Part shown: positions 1 through 6,478 of the stretch, in pieces
Layout of the letters: the number at the start of each line of letters is the position of its first letter
Position numbering within the stretch: the stretch's first letter is position 1
Source: Deltaproteobacteria bacterium
GTDB taxonomy: Bacteria; Desulfobacterota; Desulfobacteria; Desulfobacterales; BuS5
Direction of reading: 5' to 3'
Assembly: GCA_021157555.1 (NCBI GenBank)
Contig: JAGGWL010000202.1
Coordinates: forward strand, 1 to 16,438
DNA length: 16,438 nt
Notes under the pieces: model-generated
Databases searched by the model: none
What the model saw: only the letters and a program-made list of their open reading frames with translations
Told to the model about the DNA's origin: nothing
Position numbers and translations under genes: made by a program

Positions 1-10
1 AGATGTCAGG

Positions 11-94
11 ACTGAGCTATGGTGAAATTTGAAAACCTCTGGCTGTTTGAGCGCAGCGAGTTTCAGAGGTTTTCAAATTTTATTATAGCTCAGT
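11..94. repeat. Long interrupted hairpin repeat (REP/MITE-like)
   Basis: Bases 11-20 (ACTGAGCTAT) are the exact reverse complement of 85-94, and bases 25-41 (AAATTTGAAAACCTCTG) are the exact reverse complement of 64-80. A four-base bubble separates the two stem blocks. The 22-base loop (42-63) contains the motif GAGCGCAGCGAG. The form is that of a palindromic intergenic repeat rather than a simple terminator, since the stem is long and no terminal T-run follows the outer arm. It could fold in RNA and end transcription arriving from the left. Bases 95-194 hold no gene I can see. Confidence 0.75.
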
Positions 95-212
95 GTTTGG
101 TCGAAATTAGAGCCAAGCCCAAATATTGTCATTAAAGCTTATAAAAATTTCCATAATTAGAATTGCTGAAATACTTTACACTTAATCGTAATTTGTGATA
201 CATTCCTTTTTA

Positions 213-1049
213 ATGATAATATTGAAAAACCTAAACAAACATTATAAATCAATTCAGGCTTTAAAAAATGTTCATTTACATATAAACAGGGGTGAACTTT
301 TTGCATACTTGGGGCCCAATGGCGCTGGCAAAACCACCACCATCAGAATTATGACCGGCCTTACAAAGCTTTCATCCGGTACAGTTTTGCTCAATCGGTT
401 TGACATTGAACAGGATCAGGTGGCCGCAAAAAAAGAGTCTGGTCTGGTGCCTCAGTCAATAAATCTGGATCAGGAACTAACTGTTGCAGAGAATCTTGAT
501 ATTCATGGTATGCTTTATCAAATGCCGGTTAAGGCAAGAAGATCTAAAACAGATGAACTACTTGATTATATGGATATTACAGATCGAAAAAAAACTCTGG
601 TCAAGCATCTTTCCGGTGGTCTTAAGCGCAGGGTAATGATAGCCAGGGCACTAATGCATTCGCCTAAAATTCTATTTTTGGATGAACCGACCGTAGGGCT
701 GGATGCAAATATTCGCAGACGTATCTGGGCAATTGTAAAAAAAATTCAACAGGACGGGACTACCATATTTCTTACAACGCATTATATTGAAGAAGCGGAA
801 TTTCTGGCACAAAGAGTTGCCTTTCTCAATAACGGAGAAATAGTTGCCCTGGATACTCCAAAAAATCTTATGCAAAAAATGGGAACATGGGCAATAGACA
901 GGCTTGAAGAAAGCAACATGGAAACAACATATTTTCAAACAAGAGAAGCAGCAAAAAAATTTATGGCTGATCAGAAACAAAGTTTTACCTTAAGGCATGT
1001 CAATCTGGAAGATGCCTTTCTTACATTAACAGGAAAAAAAGTTAAATGA
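213..1049 (+). CDS. ABC-2 type exporter, ATP-binding protein (DrrA/CcmA-like)
   Basis: This is the nucleotide-binding subunit that would power the membrane protein encoded next. Numbering from ATG 213 (278 aa), the Walker A motif GPNGAGKTT is at residues 34-42. The signature LSGGLKRR, Walker B ILFLDEPTVGLD and the H-loop His in TTHYIEE follow in the usual order. The C-terminal NLEDAFLTLTG stretch is typical of DrrA/Nod-type exporter ATPases. A GTG at 195 would add six residues, but the family normally begins right at a sequence like MIILKNLNKHYK, so 213 is preferred. Neither start has a clear Shine-Dalgarno sequence. Its last four bases overlap the permease start (ATGA), so the two are translationally coupled. 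The substrate cannot be told. It is the first gene of a four-gene run that ends with mtaB. Confidence 0.93.
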   Translation: MIILKNLNKHYKSIQALKNVHLHINRGELFAYLGPNGAGKTTTIRIMTGLTKLSSGTVLLNRFDIEQDQVAAKKESGLVPQSINLDQELTVAENLDIHGMLYQMPVKARRSKTDELLDYMDITDRKKTLVKHLSGGLKRRVMIARALMHSPKILFLDEPTVGLDANIRRRIWAIVKKIQQDGTTIFLTTHYIEEAEFLAQRVAFLNNGEIVALDTPKNLMQKMGTWAIDRLEESNMETTYFQTREAAKKFMADQKQSFTLRHVNLEDAFLTLTGKKVK

Positions 1050-1783
1050 TTCACGGTTGTTTGGCAATCTATTATAGAGAGCTCATGATAATGAAGCGGC
1101 GGCTGCCCAAGATGATCGCCACCATGTCGGTTTCACCGCTGCTCTATTTAATAGCATTCGGCTATGCCATGGGAGAGAATGTAAATGTGGACGGATGCTC
1201 ATATCTAGAATTTTTGCTCCCTGGTCTAATTGCAATGAGCAGCATGACACAGGCATTTTCCATAGCCAGCGAGATTAATATCGCCCGTTTTTACTGGCAT
1301 ATATTTGAAGAATTCCAGGCTGCTCCTATAAGCAATATTTCTTATGTTGCCGGAGAAGTCCTGGCTGGAATGACAAGAGCATTTATCTCTATTTTTATTA
1401 TACTTATATTAGGATATTTTTTCGGAGTTGTACTCTCATGCAATTTTTTCTTCTGGCTTGCCATTATATTAAACAGCTTTATTTTTGCTTCTCTCGCAGT
1501 CGGAATGGCAATGCTGGTAAAGTCACACGCAGACCAGTCGATGTTTTCCAGTTTTGTAATTACCCCCATGGCCTTTCTTGGCGGGACACTTTTTCCTATA
1601 GACAATCTGCCTATATGGGCGCAAAAAATTCTTTTCCTGCTTCCACTGACCCATGCATCAAAGGCAATTCGCGCGGCATCATTAGGAAACAGACCGGATT
1701 ATTCTTCCTATATTATTCTTTTTTTAACAGGGGCATTATTTATCAGCATAGCTTTTTTATGCGTAAACAAAGCCAGAGATTAA
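1046..1783 (+). CDS. ABC-2 type exporter, permease protein
   Basis: A hydrophobic 245-residue protein with about six membrane segments, the usual size and shape of the ABC-2 membrane family (DrrB/NodJ type). The late motif FLGGTLFPIDNLP, followed by PLTHASKAIRA, is the conserved segment near the last membrane helices of this family. The short N-terminal arm carries basic residues (MKRRLPK), as expected for the cytoplasmic side. The start overlaps the ATPase stop by four bases, and AGGA lies 11 bases upstream as a plausible ribosome-binding site. With the ATPase it should form a homodimeric-type exporter in the inner membrane. The cargo is unknown; drugs, lipids or polysaccharides are all transported by relatives. 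Confidence 0.92.
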   Translation: MIHGCLAIYYRELMIMKRRLPKMIATMSVSPLLYLIAFGYAMGENVNVDGCSYLEFLLPGLIAMSSMTQAFSIASEINIARFYWHIFEEFQAAPISNISYVAGEVLAGMTRAFISIFIILILGYFFGVVLSCNFFFWLAIILNSFIFASLAVGMAMLVKSHADQSMFSSFVITPMAFLGGTLFPIDNLPIWAQKILFLLPLTHASKAIRAASLGNRPDYSSYIILFLTGALFISIAFLCVNKARD

Positions 1784-1790
1784 AAAAACA

Positions 1791-2828
1791 ATGAAAGGAA
1801 TAATAGCTGTAGCCGTAAGCGGAGGGATTGATTCCCTGGTGGCTGCCTATATTCTTAAAAAGGAAGGCCGCCAGATAACAGGTCTACACTTTAAGACCGG
1901 TTATGAAACAAAGTCTGCAAAAGAAAGTATTGACATAATTGCAAAGCAGCTTGATATTTCCATTATAACAATAGATTGCGCAAAAGAGTTCAAATCAAAA
2001 GTAGTTGATTATTTTACAAAAACTTATCTGGCAGGCAAAACCCCTAATCCTTGCATGGTTTGCAACCAACTGATAAAATTCGGCACAATCCTGTCATGTG
2101 CCCGTGAAATTGGAGCATCTTCACTCGCTACAGGACATTATGCAAGAATAATCAAAGATAATAATGGAAGCTTACATCTTCTGAAAAGTGTCGATAAAAT
2201 CAAGGATCAGTCTTACTTCCTGGCTCGCTTGACGCAGGAACAGCTTTCAGCAGCCATGTTTCCTCTTGGCAATTTTACAAAAACAGAAGTAAAGAATATG
2301 GCAAAAAGGGCAGGCTTACAAGCGGTTGTAAATAATGAAAGTCAGGATATTTGTTTTATTAAAGGCAAGACTTATGGAAACTTTCTGACAGCTCAAACCG
2401 GTTACAAAGCAAAAACAGGGGATATAGTAAATGGATCAGGTAATGTTATAGGTAAGCATAATGGACTCCACCTTTTTACAATCGGTCAAAGACGCGGCAT
2501 TAACTGCCCCGCCCCCAAACCTTACTATGTAGTCGGGATTGATCCGGAGCATAACAGGCTGACAGTCGGCAGCAGTCTTGATCTTTTATCTACCGGCTTA
2601 AAAGCAATAAATATAAACTGGATCATCCAGCCTCCCGATTCTGCAATTTCAGTTGATACTCGCATCAGAGGACGTCATGTTCCTGTTCCATCCAAACTCT
2701 ATCCAACAGGACGTGAAACAGCGGAAATCATATTTGAAAAACCACAATCTGCTGTGACTCCCGGACAGGGTGCTGTCTTTTATAAAGGCAATGAAGTACT
2801 CGGCAGCGGATGGATTGAAAAATTATAA
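1791..2828 (+). CDS. mnmA: tRNA-specific 2-thiouridylase MnmA (CxxC variant)
   Basis: MnmA adenylates U34 in Lys, Glu and Gln tRNAs and inserts sulfur to give 2-thiouridine. The PP-loop ATP site SGGIDS is at residues 10-15. The middle tRNA-binding region contains TGHYAR and KDQSYFL, and the C-terminal half has FTIGQRRGI and an OB-like tail ending in GSGWIEKL. The usual catalytic Cys of the 'NPDxxCN' motif is Cys91, and the partner Cys in SQDICFI is Cys188. The Asp of the motif is replaced by Cys88, giving TPNPCMVCN. The protein (345 aa) is somewhat shorter than the roughly 365-370 aa of well-known enzymes, with a reduced segment after the PP-loop. It starts 7 bases after the permease stop and is followed after 4 bases by mtaB, so one transcript is likely. 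Confidence 0.93.
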   Translation: MKGIIAVAVSGGIDSLVAAYILKKEGRQITGLHFKTGYETKSAKESIDIIAKQLDISIITIDCAKEFKSKVVDYFTKTYLAGKTPNPCMVCNQLIKFGTILSCAREIGASSLATGHYARIIKDNNGSLHLLKSVDKIKDQSYFLARLTQEQLSAAMFPLGNFTKTEVKNMAKRAGLQAVVNNESQDICFIKGKTYGNFLTAQTGYKAKTGDIVNGSGNVIGKHNGLHLFTIGQRRGINCPAPKPYYVVGIDPEHNRLTVGSSLDLLSTGLKAININWIIQPPDSAISVDTRIRGRHVPVPSKLYPTGRETAEIIFEKPQSAVTPGQGAVFYKGNEVLGSGWIEKL

Positions 2829-2832
2829 ATTA

Positions 2833-4104
2833 ATGAAACGTTTTACAATTAAATCACTTGGCTGCAAAGTTAATCAATGCGAATCCGAAGCTATTGCCGA
2901 TGCCCTGAAAAAATCGGGTATAGAAGAAATTTCTCCGGGATCACCTCAACACCTCGCTGATATTTGCATTATTAATACATGCACCGTCACACAAAAAGCA
3001 TCCATGCAGTCAAGACAGGCTATCCGGCAGGCTATACGCGCCAATCCTAAGGCTAAAATAATCGTAACGGGATGTTATGCCGAAATAGAGCCTGAAGCGA
3101 TAAAACAAATAAATGATACCTGCTCTATTATCGGACATTCCAAAAAAAATAAAATTACAGAAATTATTATAAATGGGAATCCTGCTAAAACCGCTCTTCC
3201 GGAGCAATCATGCTCAATTCAAAAAACAAGGCCATTTTTAAAAATCCAGGACGGCTGCAATGCATTCTGCACTTACTGCATCGTACCTTATGCCAGAGGC
3301 CGCAGTAAAAGCATGTCGTCTGAACAGGTTCTGGAAAAAATATTTTCATTACAAAAAAATGGCTATCATGAAACGGTTATTACCGGTATCCACTTAGGAA
3401 CTTATGGCCATGATCTTAATCCTGCCACCGACCTTTATACTCTGCTAAAACAAATAGAACTTTCCAAACCTTCCTGCCGGATACGTTTAAGCTCGATAGA
3501 ACCCCATGAACTAACTGATAATATAATTGATCTGGTTGCAAAATCGAATATCTTCTGCCGGCATTTCCATATTCCGCTCCAAAGTGGGGATAATTTTATT
3601 CTCGAAAAAATGCATCGGCCATATACAAGAGAATTTTTTAATGACCTGGTTTTTAAAATTCATAAATCCATTCCTGATGCCGCTATTGGAGTAGACATAC
3701 TGGCAGGTTTTCCCGGTGAAACAGATAAAGCATTTGAGAATACCTATTCCCTGATCAAAAAACTGCCTGTAACATATCTGCATGTATTCCCTTTTTCACC
3801 CCGCCAGGGCACCCCTGCAGCAGAGTACCCTGATCAGATATCTCATGCAGTTGTAAAACCAAGAACCGCCAGGCTGCGTGAACTGGGAGTATTTAAAAAA
3901 AAAGCGTTCTATTCCAGCTCAATCGGAAAAATAGTAGAAATCATAATAGAAGGAAAAAGAACAAAAACCGGCTGCTTAAAAGGAGTGTCTTCCAATTATA
4001 TACCGGTTCTTGTAAATGGTGAAGATGACCTGAAAAACTCAATAGTCAAAGTAAGGATAAACAAATTAAATGATAATTTTGTTGCAGGAAATATCCTAAA
4101 ATAA
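2833..4104 (+). CDS. mtaB: tRNA t6A37 methylthiotransferase MtaB
   Basis: A radical-SAM methylthiotransferase (423 aa) that converts t6A37 to ms2t6A in ANN-decoding tRNAs. The N-terminal MTTase domain has its three cluster cysteines at Cys11 (SLGCKVNQ), Cys50 (NTCTVT) and Cys81 (TGCYAE). The radical-SAM CxxxCxxC motif is at Cys142, Cys146 and Cys149. The tail is the small beta-rich RNA-binding (TRAM-like) region. The SLGCKVNQCESE opening and the overall length favour MtaB over MiaB or RimO. The start chosen is ATG 2833, because SLGC must lie close to the N-terminus; an upstream in-frame ATG at 2770 lies inside mnmA. Its neighbour mnmA also thiolates the tRNA anticodon loop, so the pair forms a tRNA sulfur-modification unit. 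The 3' end overlaps nagZ on the other strand by 9 bases. Confidence 0.94.
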   Translation: MKRFTIKSLGCKVNQCESEAIADALKKSGIEEISPGSPQHLADICIINTCTVTQKASMQSRQAIRQAIRANPKAKIIVTGCYAEIEPEAIKQINDTCSIIGHSKKNKITEIIINGNPAKTALPEQSCSIQKTRPFLKIQDGCNAFCTYCIVPYARGRSKSMSSEQVLEKIFSLQKNGYHETVITGIHLGTYGHDLNPATDLYTLLKQIELSKPSCRIRLSSIEPHELTDNIIDLVAKSNIFCRHFHIPLQSGDNFILEKMHRPYTREFFNDLVFKIHKSIPDAAIGVDILAGFPGETDKAFENTYSLIKKLPVTYLHVFPFSPRQGTPAAEYPDQISHAVVKPRTARLRELGVFKKKAFYSSSIGKIVEIIIEGKRTKTGCLKGVSSNYIPVLVNGEDDLKNSIVKVRINKLNDNFVAGNILK

Positions 4105-5097
4105 AAATCTCTCCTTTTGCCGCATTATTCTTGAAACTGATTTTCTCCCAGCTTCTACAATGGGCTGAGATTGCTCCATGGAACGTAAAATTTCGTTAAA
4201 TGCACTTTCAATCCACGGCCCTTTATGACAAACAAGAACCAGGTCGATATCTGCCAAAAGAATCTGTTTGATAATTATCTTGATATCATAATGCCCGGCG
4301 ATTGAGCCCATATCAATGTCATCTGTCATAACCAGACCGTCAAACCCCATTTTCCTCCGCAGCAAATCTTTTGCAATAACAATTGAAAGACTTGCCGGCC
4401 ATTCTGTGTCAATTCCGCTGTAAAGTATATGGGAGAGCATTATGCCGGCAACGCCATTATTGATTGCGGCTTCAAAAGGCGGCAGGTCAAAAGCAAAAAG
4501 CGCTTCAGAATCGACTTTCAGAAAAGGCATATCAATATGCGAATCAAGTGTCGTGCGGCCTATTCCAGGAAAATGTTTTGCAACAGCCATAATGCCGTTG
4601 CCCTGTAAATGTTTTATTACTGTAACCCCCATTTTTGACACCCACGCCGGATTATCGCCAAATGCCCTACCCTTCATAACACTTTCAACGCCTTTATAAG
4701 CCACATCAATCACAGGGGCCATATTCATATTGATTCTAACTCCGGAAAGTTCTTCCGCAGCAATAGTAGCAAACTCTTTTGCATCTTTTTCAGATTTCAT
4801 GTGCGGATTCCCGGAAAATTGAGTAAATGGCTCCTTTAATCTGGCAACCTCCCCTCCTTCCTGATCGATTGCAATAAACAACGGTGGCTGCCCGCACGAT
4901 GCTGCATAAGACTGCGCAGAGGAACAAAGCTTTTTGATCTGTTCGGGATTAGATAGATTTCCTGAAAAGAGAATAAGACCGCCTACCCTGAGCGTATCAA
5001 TCAAAAATTTCAGGTCGCTGTTAAGTTCAGTGCCTTCAAATCCGGCCATTATCCTCTGGCCGGCCAACTGCTCTAATGTAAAGTTTGCAATATTCAT
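4096..5097 (-). CDS. nagZ: Beta-N-acetylhexosaminidase, GH3 family (NagZ-like)
   Basis: A single-domain glycoside hydrolase family 3 enzyme of 333 residues, close to the 341 of E. coli NagZ. It is expected to remove N-acetylglucosamine from muropeptide fragments during peptidoglycan recycling in the cytoplasm. The substrate-binding motif KHFPGIG starts at residue 174. The Asp-Ser-His catalytic dyad loop of NagZ-type enzymes is D185-S186-H187. The nucleophile Asp lies in MTDDIDM around residue 259. No signal peptide is seen, in keeping with a cytosolic role. It is convergent with mtaB and shares nine bases with its end, leaving no space for a terminator. The ATG lies two bases after the stop of the short remnant ORF upstream, and I see no clear ribosome-binding site. 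GH3 relatives with other beta-glycosidase activities cannot be excluded. Confidence 0.9.
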   Translation of the reverse strand: MNIANFTLEQLAGQRIMAGFEGTELNSDLKFLIDTLRVGGLILFSGNLSNPEQIKKLCSSAQSYAASCGQPPLFIAIDQEGGEVARLKEPFTQFSGNPHMKSEKDAKEFATIAAEELSGVRINMNMAPVIDVAYKGVESVMKGRAFGDNPAWVSKMGVTVIKHLQGNGIMAVAKHFPGIGRTTLDSHIDMPFLKVDSEALFAFDLPPFEAAINNGVAGIMLSHILYSGIDTEWPASLSIVIAKDLLRRKMGFDGLVMTDDIDMGSIAGHYDIKIIIKQILLADIDLVLVCHKGPWIESAFNEILRSMEQSQPIVEAGRKSVSRIMRQKERFLF

Positions 5098-5099
5098 TA

Positions 5100-5246
5100 T
5101 TAAAAACTCAACTTTTTATTGGTTTCTGTCCACTTCTCCCACATAAAATTTTTTATATTTTTATCATCCTTGCTAAATTCTATATAATAAAAATTGCCGG
5201 ATCTTATTTTTTCAAAACTCTGAATTCCAATCGGGTATTTTTTCAT
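5100..5246 (-). pseudogene. Remnant of AAA-ATPase-like / PD-(D/E)XK family gene (internally deleted)
   Basis: A continuous 48-codon minus-strand frame. It opens with MKKYPIGIQSFEKIRSGN-FYY, which matches the characteristic start of the AAA-ATPase_like family (PF09820, proteins that also carry a C-terminal DUF1703 PD-(D/E)XK-type nuclease domain). The second half, IEFSKDDKNIKNFMWEKW, resembles the 'FSxxxRNIxxW' strand near the C-terminus of the same proteins. The middle of a normally about 500-residue protein, including the Walker motifs, is absent. It looks like an internal deletion derivative rather than a working gene. The stop lies two bases from the nagZ start. The family match is from memory of its conserved N-terminus. 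Confidence 0.6.
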
Positions 5247-5290
5247 CTCTGATTCCTTTGTTTATTTGATCACGAAAGTACGAAAAAGAT

Positions 5291-5325
5291 ACTCTCGTTT
5301 CCACGCTAAACCATGGGGCGAGAGT
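5291..5325. repeat. Short inverted repeat (ACTCTCG / CGAGAGT)
   Basis: Bases 5291-5297 are the exact reverse complement of 5319-5325, enclosing TTTCCACGC and ATGGGG. The block looks like a decayed copy of an intergenic palindrome of the 'CGTTCCCACGC' kind. It lies in a gene-free stretch (5247-5497) between the nuclease-family remnant and the receptor remnant. I see nothing else there except AT-rich sequence. Confidence 0.5.
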
Positions 5326-5497
5326 AAAAACGCAATTTATGACCTTTCTAAATATTTGTAGAATGAAACATATAAAAAATTTAATCAACAAAATTAAAGT
5401 TTGCTTCAAATATGCCGATACTAAAGTTAACTTATTGCGTCCTCCATTACACAACGAAAGGTTTTAATTAACAAATAAAACTTAATTTGAAATTGAT

Positions 5498-5520
5498 AGT
5501 TATTTCGTGTCCGTTCCTAA
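5498..5520 (+). repeat. Solo terminal-repeat end of the MITE-like family
   Basis: The 23 bases from 5498 match the right terminal repeat at 6438-6460 with one change (GTGTCCG for GTGCCCG). No partner left end is visible upstream, so this is a solo end left by a deletion or rearrangement. The receptor-gene remnant begins directly after it. Confidence 0.8.
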
Positions 5521-5732
5521 CCAGGTAAGCATAACTGTAGCTGAAATGGACAAGGTTACTCAGCAGACTGCGGCAAATGCAGAAGAATCCGCATCGGCTT
5601 CCGAAGAATTAAACGCACAGGCAAAGCATATGAAAGAGATAGTGGGTGAACTTGTGAGCATAGTTGATGGGAATAACAAACAGAGTGAAAGTACCTGTTT
5701 AGAAACAGGATCAAAAATATCCAGGCTTTTTC
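5521..5732 (+). pseudogene. Methyl-accepting chemotaxis protein, C-terminal fragment
   Basis: The frame reads QVSITVAEMDKVTQQTAANA then EESASASEELNAQAKHM. This is the conserved distal part of the MCP signalling coiled coil, with the carboxyl-side methylation region rich in E and A. Everything upstream is missing: no sensor domain, membrane segments, HAMP or signalling tip. The fragment starts immediately after a MITE terminal repeat. The open frame continues through VDGNNKQSE and on into the tRNA-Val gene, where it stops at 5782, but after about base 5690 the sequence no longer looks like receptor and includes the tRNA promoter. It is therefore a truncated, non-functional remnant. No ribosome-binding site is present. 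Confidence 0.8.
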
Positions 5733-5762
5733 TTGACAAAAGTACAAGTCAAGTGTTATCTG
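5733..5762 (+). promoter_or_regulatory. Probable sigma-70 promoter of tRNA-Val
   Basis: A perfect TTGACA lies at 5733-5738. With 17-18 bases of spacing the -10 candidate is TTATCT or TATCTG at 5756-5762, about 11 bases before the mature tRNA 5' end at 5773. The -35 is strong, the -10 weak. The position relative to the tRNA supports the call. Confidence 0.5.
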
Positions 5763-5772
5763 ATACCCACTT

Positions 5773-5847
5773 AGGCACGTAGCTCAGGGGGAGAGCGCTA
5801 CCCTGACACGGTAGAAGTCGTTGGTTCAAATCCAATCGTGCCTACCA
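5773..5847 (+). tRNA. tRNA-Val (anticodon GAC)
   Basis: A complete cloverleaf can be drawn. The acceptor stem is AGGCACG with CGTGCCT, then discriminator A and an encoded CCA. The D-arm is AGCTCAGGGGGAGAGC. The anticodon stem CTACC/GGTAG encloses the loop CTGACAC, giving anticodon GAC for valine. The T-arm is GTTGG-TTCAAAT-CCAAT. A strong -35 lies upstream and a hairpin terminator downstream, so it appears to be a single-gene unit that remains intact within an otherwise degraded zone. Confidence 0.96.
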
Positions 5848-5856
5848 ATAAAAAAC

Positions 5857-5889
5857 AAGAGGTTACGCTATTATAACGTAACCTCTTTT
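5857..5889 (+). terminator. Rho-independent terminator after tRNA-Val
   Basis: AAGAGGTTACG at 5857-5867 pairs perfectly with CGTAACCTCTT at 5877-5887 around a nine-base AT-rich loop. The 3' arm runs into four T residues. The hairpin begins ten bases after the tRNA CCA. The AAAA tract before the left arm would let it act in both directions. Confidence 0.8.
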
Positions 5890-6272
5890 CTACTACAATC
5901 TTGCTACCACTTTTTTTAAAAACTGCTTTTTCCCTCCTACAGGTCACTTTCTGGTTTATGGCAATAAAGAAAACGGCTTAATTCTTGTAATTTCAGATCG
6001 GCCAAAAATACCCTGAAGCTGTGATACATAGTTGAGGAAATTATTTCCTCCTCGTTCCTTAGGGCTCGCGCAAAATCCTCAAAATAGCTCACTATTCTTG
6101 AAATCTGTTTTTTAAATTTACACTTGACTGTTATTATAAATCCACTATCATATAATTAGTATATGAACAAAAATCATCTTCAGACACAGTTTTAAATTTT
6201 TAATTTTGAGTGGGGAACCAGACAAGAACCAATACCTCAAAAGTGTCAACTAACAAATTAAGGATGCCAAAA
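5890..6272. other. Gene-free degraded intergenic stretch
   Basis: No convincing coding frame is seen on either strand between the tRNA terminator and the MITE-like element. The stretch includes the diverged repeat half-copy at 5995-6120, annotated separately, then AT-rich sequence. A TTGACT at about 6124 and a TATAAT at about 6151 are spaced too far apart (21 bases) to be called a promoter. Around 6251-6280 the phrases ATTAAGGATGCC and AATAAGGAACGGG resemble each other, perhaps a decayed duplicate of the repeat end. Confidence 0.5.
5995..6120 (+). repeat. Diverged, rearranged copy of the MITE-like element
   Basis: Bases 5995-6059 align without gaps to 6394-6458, the right half of the intact element, with only about ten substitutions. 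Shared blocks include CCTGAAGCTGTGAT and CATAGTTG. The following segment (about 6071-6117, with AATAGCTCACTATTC) resembles the reverse complement of the centre of the intact element (6355-6380, with GAATAGCGAGCTATTT). The two parts are in an order different from the intact copy, so this is a mosaic or nested decayed copy. Confidence 0.7.
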
Positions 6273-6460
6273 TAAGGAACGGGCACGAAATAACTTCCAC
6301 AAGTAGGCGCACAGATTTAGGTCAGGTTTGTTCGATATAAAATTAAAAAAGTTGCAGGAATAGCGAGCTATTTCAAAATTTTATACCTATTTTAGATCGG
6401 ACAAAGATAGCCTGAAGCTGTGATGCATAGTTGGGGAAGTTATTTCGTGCCCGTTCCTAA
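6273..6460. mobile_element. MITE-like element, 188 bp with 26-bp terminal inverted repeats
   Basis: The left end, 6273-6298, is the reverse complement of 6435-6460 with a single mismatch; the core is GGAACGGGCACGAAATAA. The interior is itself an imperfect palindrome: TCAGGTTTGTTCGAT with ATATAAAATT on the left answers AATTTTATA and ATCGGACAAAGATAGCCTGA on the right. There is no coding capacity, so movement would rely on a transposase supplied elsewhere. Two further solo ends (5498-5520, 11709-11732) and a diverged copy (5995-6120) occur in this window. A target duplication is not clear. Confidence 0.82.
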
Positions 6461-6478
6461 GCATAAGATTAAACTATA

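Noticed and set aside
5212..5454. 80-codon minus-strand frame
   Set aside because: It has no protein-like features, and its last part runs in a different frame over the start of the nuclease-family remnant, which has clear family similarity.
5695..5709. CCTGTTT-AG-AAACAGG hairpin as a terminator of the chemotaxis remnant
   Set aside because: The two-base loop cannot form a good hairpin and no T-run follows; it is noted only as a small palindrome.
6124..6157. TTGACT ... TATAAT as a promoter
   Set aside because: The spacing of 21 bases is too long, and the nearest gene is over 300 bases away behind a mobile element.
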